NCBI GenBank assembly: GCA_046482845.1
Contig: JAWOEJ010000396.1
Coordinates: 1-7,370 of the forward strand
Origin: DATFJZ01 sp046482845
GTDB taxonomy: Bacteria; Desulfobacterota; Desulfobacteria; Desulfobacterales; Desulfobacteraceae
DNA length: 7,370 nucleotides
Reading direction: 5' to 3'
Both the position numbers and the translations under genes were made by a program. The notes under the pieces were generated by a model. The model was not told where the DNA came from and did no database searches. It saw only the letters and a program-made list of their open reading frames with translations. Shown one piece after another: positions 4,501 to 7,370 of the stretch; position 1 is the first letter of the stretch; every line of letters begins with the position of its first letter.

Positions 4501-7257
4501 ATGAACAAAACCCCCGAACAAAAAGCACGAGACGACATCGACAGCATGCTTGCGCGTTCCGGCTGGGTGGTGGTGGATAAAAACGCCATCAACTGGGGCC
4601 TGGGTCCGGGGCTTGCCGTTCGGGAATATCAGACAGATGTGGGGCCGGCGGATTATGTCCTGTTTCTGGACCGCAACCCCGTCGGCGTAATTGAAGCCAA
4701 AAAAGAAACCGAAGGCCACCGCCTGAGCGTTCATGAGCACCAGGCGGAATTTTACGCCCAAAGCAGACTGAAATGGTTTGCGGACAGTTGCTTCCTTCCG
4801 TTTGTGTATGAAAGCACTGGCATATTGACGCGGTTTACCGACATGAGAGACCCCAAACCCAGAGCCCGACCGGTCTTTTCATTTCACCACCCGGAAACGT
4901 TAAAAGAGAGATTCCGACAGAAAACCAGCCTGCGCCAGCGCTTGCAGCAGTTGCCGGATCTGCCCGAGAAAGGCCTTAGGAGCTGCCAGACCCGGGCCAT
5001 TACCAATCTTGAAACATCCTTCCGGGAAAATCGTCCCCGGGCCCTGGTACAGATGGCCACGGGCAGCGGCAAAACCTTCACCGCCATTACGGCTGTGTAT
5101 CGCCTGCTCAAGTATGCGGATGCCAAACGGATTCTGTTTCTGGTGGATACCCGGAACCTGGGAGAGCAGGCCGAGCAGGAGTTCATGGGATACCTGCCCA
5201 ATGACGACAATCGCAAATTCACCGAACTGTATAACGTCCGGCGCCTGAACTCCAAATATATCCCGCCGGACAGCCAGGTCTGCATCAGTACCATCCAGCG
5301 GATGTATTCCATTTTAAAAGGAGAAGATCTCGAAGAAACCTCAGAGCAGACCAATCCCCATGAATACGTGGAGACCGGGCCGCCCCGGCCGGTCGAATAC
5401 AATGAAAACGTACCGCCGGAATTTTTTGATTTCATCGTGATTGATGAATGTCACCGCTCCATCTACAACCTGTGGAAACAGGTGCTCGATTATTTTGACG
5501 CTTTTTACATCGGCCTGACTGCCACCCCGGACAAGCGGACATTCGCCTTTTTCAATGAAAACGTGGTCAGCGAATACCGGCATGAAGACGCCGTGGCCGA
5601 CGGGGTCAATGTCGGGTTTGACACCTATCTGATTGAAACCCAAATTACCCGGGGCGGTGCCAAACTGGTTGCCGAGCAATGGGTGGACAAACGCGATCGC
5701 CTGACCCGGCAAAAACGCTGGGAACAGCTGGATGAGGAAGTGGTGTACACGCAAACCGATCTGGACCGGGATGTGGTCAACCCCAGCCAGATCAGAAACA
5801 TCATCAAGGCGTTTCGGGACAAACTCCCGGAAATGTTCCCCGGACGGGAAGAAGTCCCGAAAACCCTTATTTTTGCCAAAACCGACAGCCATGCCGATGA
5901 CATCATCCAGATGGTGCGCGAAGAGTTTGCCGAGGGAAACGCGTTCTGCAAAAAAGTCACTTACAAGGCGGAGGAAGATCCCAAGTCCGTGCTGGCTTCG
6001 TTCCGGAATGATTATCACCCCCGGATCGCGGTCACCGTTGACATGATCGCCACGGGCACGGATGTCAAACCCCTGGAATGTCTTGTCTTCATGCGGGATG
6101 TCCGCTCCAGAAACTATTTTGAGCAGATGAAAGGCCGGGGAACCCGGACCCAGGGATATGACGACCTGAAAAAAGTGACCCCTTCGGTGCATACGGCAAA
6201 AACCGGATTTGTGATCGTGGATGCCGTGGCGGTCAGCAAATCCGTTAAAACCGACAGCCGGCCCCTGCAGCGCAAAAAATCCATCCCCTTGAAAGATCTG
6301 CTCCAGGCGGCCCTCATGGGGCAGACTGATGAAGACCTGTATTCCTCACTGGCCGGCCGCCTGTCCAGGCTGGACAAACAGATCACCGATGATGAACGAA
6401 ACCGGTTCAAACATCTGGCCCATGGCAAATCCATCAATCAGCTGGTACATGGCCTGCTCGATGCCCATAATCCGGACAGAATCATCGATCACGCGGTACA
6501 GAAATTTCATCTGCTGCCGGGGACTGAGCCGGATGACCATCAGCAGCAAGCTGCCCAAAAAGAGCTGATCCACACCGCCAGAGATACCTTTACCGGCGAA
6601 CTCAACGAATTTATTGAAACCGTGCGCAAATCCCATGAACAGATCATCGACACCGTCAACCTGGATGATCTTGAATTTGCCGGCTGGGACAAACAGGCCC
6701 GCATCAGGGCACAGGAGGTGATCCAGGATTTCACCACCTTTATGCAGACCCACAAGGATGAGATCACAGCCCTTTCCATCTTCTACCACCAACCTTACAA
6801 CCGCCGGCATGTCACCTATGCCATGATCCGGGAGGTGATGGACACCTTGAAGCTGAAAAAGCCGGCCCTTGCTCCGGCCCGGATCTGGCAGGCATTTGAG
6901 CAGATAGAAAAGGTGAAAGGCCGATCCCCGGAAAACGAACTCACGGCCCTGATTTCCCTGATCCGGCGGATCACCGGCATTGACGATTCCCTGACCGCTT
7001 TTGAGCAGACAGTGGACCGCAACTTTCAAAAATGGGTGTTCGGCAAACAGGTCGGGGCCGCCGCAAAGTTCACCGAAGAACAGATGACCTGGTTGCGCAT
7101 GATCAAGGAACACATCATCAGCTCCGTGCATATTGAAAAAGACGATCTGGATTACGCCCCTTTTGACGGCCAGGGAGGCATCGGGAGGATGCATCAGTTG
7201 TTCGGAGATGAGATGGATGCGGTTATGGATGAGATGAATGAAGCGTTGGCGGTGTAA
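4501..7257 (+). CDS. hsdR: Type I restriction enzyme R subunit, EcoEI-type (HsdR)
   Basis: This is the motor-nuclease subunit of a type I restriction system, which with HsdM and HsdS translocates unmodified DNA and cuts it at a distance; it acts in the cytoplasm. In 918 residues it shows an N-terminal PD-(D/E)XK nuclease (D51 in GPADYVLF; E65-A-K67 in VIEAKK), then the SF2 translocase: Q163 region, motif I ATGSGKT (186-192), motif II DECH (315-318), motif III GLTATP (338-343), motif V IATGTDV (516-522) and motif VI QMKGRGTR (542-549). The rest (about 590-918) is the charged helical C-terminal region of EcoEI-like R subunits, which contacts the methylase core. All key residues are present and the length is typical, so it should be functional. 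ATG 4501 is chosen over an in-frame GTG at 4459, because the added 14 residues look non-native and family proteins begin close to this point. No hsdM or hsdS lies in the window. Composition matches the host-like flanks, not the adjacent ATPase gene. Confidence 0.95.
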   Translation: MNKTPEQKARDDIDSMLARSGWVVVDKNAINWGLGPGLAVREYQTDVGPADYVLFLDRNPVGVIEAKKETEGHRLSVHEHQAEFYAQSRLKWFADSCFLPFVYESTGILTRFTDMRDPKPRARPVFSFHHPETLKERFRQKTSLRQRLQQLPDLPEKGLRSCQTRAITNLETSFRENRPRALVQMATGSGKTFTAITAVYRLLKYADAKRILFLVDTRNLGEQAEQEFMGYLPNDDNRKFTELYNVRRLNSKYIPPDSQVCISTIQRMYSILKGEDLEETSEQTNPHEYVETGPPRPVEYNENVPPEFFDFIVIDECHRSIYNLWKQVLDYFDAFYIGLTATPDKRTFAFFNENVVSEYRHEDAVADGVNVGFDTYLIETQITRGGAKLVAEQWVDKRDRLTRQKRWEQLDEEVVYTQTDLDRDVVNPSQIRNIIKAFRDKLPEMFPGREEVPKTLIFAKTDSHADDIIQMVREEFAEGNAFCKKVTYKAEEDPKSVLASFRNDYHPRIAVTVDMIATGTDVKPLECLVFMRDVRSRNYFEQMKGRGTRTQGYDDLKKVTPSVHTAKTGFVIVDAVAVSKSVKTDSRPLQRKKSIPLKDLLQAALMGQTDEDLYSSLAGRLSRLDKQITDDERNRFKHLAHGKSINQLVHGLLDAHNPDRIIDHAVQKFHLLPGTEPDDHQQQAAQKELIHTARDTFTGELNEFIETVRKSHEQIIDTVNLDDLEFAGWDKQARIRAQEVIQDFTTFMQTHKDEITALSIFYHQPYNRRHVTYAMIREVMDTLKLKKPALAPARIWQAFEQIEKVKGRSPENELTALISLIRRITGIDDSLTAFEQTVDRNFQKWVFGKQVGAAAKFTEEQMTWLRMIKEHIISSVHIEKDDLDYAPFDGQGGIGRMHQLFGDEMDAVMDEMNEALAV

Positions 7258-7289
7258 AGATGAAAAAAACGGTTGAAGCAAAAATCTTA

Positions 7290-7370
7290 TTACCTGACAA
7301 ATGTCAGGGCATCTAGCTCATTGACCACAATATCAATGTTGTCAGGACCAATCCCTGATGAGATAACCGT
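7290..7370 (-). pseudogene. Truncated uridine phosphorylase-like fragment, 26 codons at the window edge
   Basis: Read from the right edge, the minus strand gives TVISSGIGPDNIDIVVNELD, then ALTFVR and a TAA stop at 7292-7290. The SSGIGPDNIDIVVNELDAL stretch resembles the 'STGIG...I...EL' phosphate/ribose-binding segment of the nucleoside phosphorylase-I family; E. coli Udp has STGIGGPSTSIAVEELAQL in its N-terminal third. In an intact enzyme about two thirds of the protein should follow, so a stop here means a truncated or disrupted gene. The match breaks within a perfect short inverted repeat (7293-7308). The call rests on one motif remembered from the family. If it is wrong, this is simply the C-terminus of an unidentified minus-strand gene. 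Confidence 0.5.
7293..7308. repeat. Inverted repeat at the end of the truncated minus-strand ORF
   Basis: CCTGACAAATGTCAGG is a 7+7 base perfect dyad (six-base stem with a four-base loop in practice). It sits 35 bases after the hsdR stop and overlaps the last codons of the minus-strand fragment. No T tract follows on the plus strand. On the minus strand five T's come eight bases after the stem, so it could be a weak terminator there or a rearrangement scar. Confidence 0.5.

Noticed and set aside
5341..6192. Minus-strand ORF of 283 codons
   Set aside because: Antisense shadow of the hsdR helicase region; no family features, while the plus strand shows every helicase motif.
6346..7281. Minus-strand ORF of 311 codons
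   Set aside because: It lies antisense to the intact hsdR gene, has no recognisable motifs, and long antisense ORFs are common opposite GC-rich codon-biased genes.
7293..7308. Intrinsic terminator for hsdR
   Set aside because: The stem is present but no T tract follows on the plus strand; kept only as an inverted repeat.
1..7370. CRISPR arrays, tRNA or rRNA genes, insertion-sequence transposases
   Set aside because: No regularly spaced repeats, tRNA-like cloverleaf, rRNA segment or transposase motif was found on either strand.

Overview
The window looks like a bacterial chromosomal segment carrying a small accessory or defence insertion. The flanking genes are moderately GC-rich (sampled rows of the transporter and helicase genes run from about 42 to 57% G+C). 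A universal stress protein next to a drug/metabolite-type transporter would fit a Desulfobacterota-like (deltaproteobacterial) host. That taxonomic guess rests on general protein style only and is weak.

Left block (1-1422, all minus strand): the first 46 codons of a UspA-family universal stress protein run off the left edge. It is preceded on the same strand by a complete 12-helix major facilitator superfamily transporter of 386 residues. The two are codirectional with a 123-base gap. Positions 1423-1989 hold no convincing gene. This gap contains weak promoter candidates, two tiny ORFs of doubtful reality, and a clean inverted repeat (1898-1914) just upstream of the next gene.

Centre (1990-4374, plus strand): one strikingly AT-rich gene (sampled rows about 22-32% G+C) encodes a 794-residue protein. 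It appears to join an N-terminal TIR/nucleoside-deoxyribosyltransferase-like domain, a second degenerate copy of a similar Rossmann-like fold, and a C-terminal P-loop ATPase resembling the Sll1717/ORC-STAND-like class. The layout (candidate nucleotide-cleaving effector, middle module, NTPase switch) suggests an anti-phage abortive-infection protein. This is the most interesting object in the window.

Right block (4501-7257, plus strand): a complete 918-residue EcoEI-type HsdR restriction subunit with a PD-(D/E)XK nuclease, SF2 translocase motifs and a C-terminal helical region. It has no HsdM or HsdS partner in the window. At the right edge, on the minus strand, 26 codons resembling the N-terminal third of a uridine phosphorylase end at a premature-looking stop, suggesting a gene cut by a past insertion or rearrangement.

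Together, the plus-strand pair (TIR/NDT-like ATPase, then HsdR) sits between oppositely oriented housekeeping-type genes, as expected for a defence cargo. The sharp composition difference between the two genes argues that they came from different sources. They may simply share a site rather than form one system.
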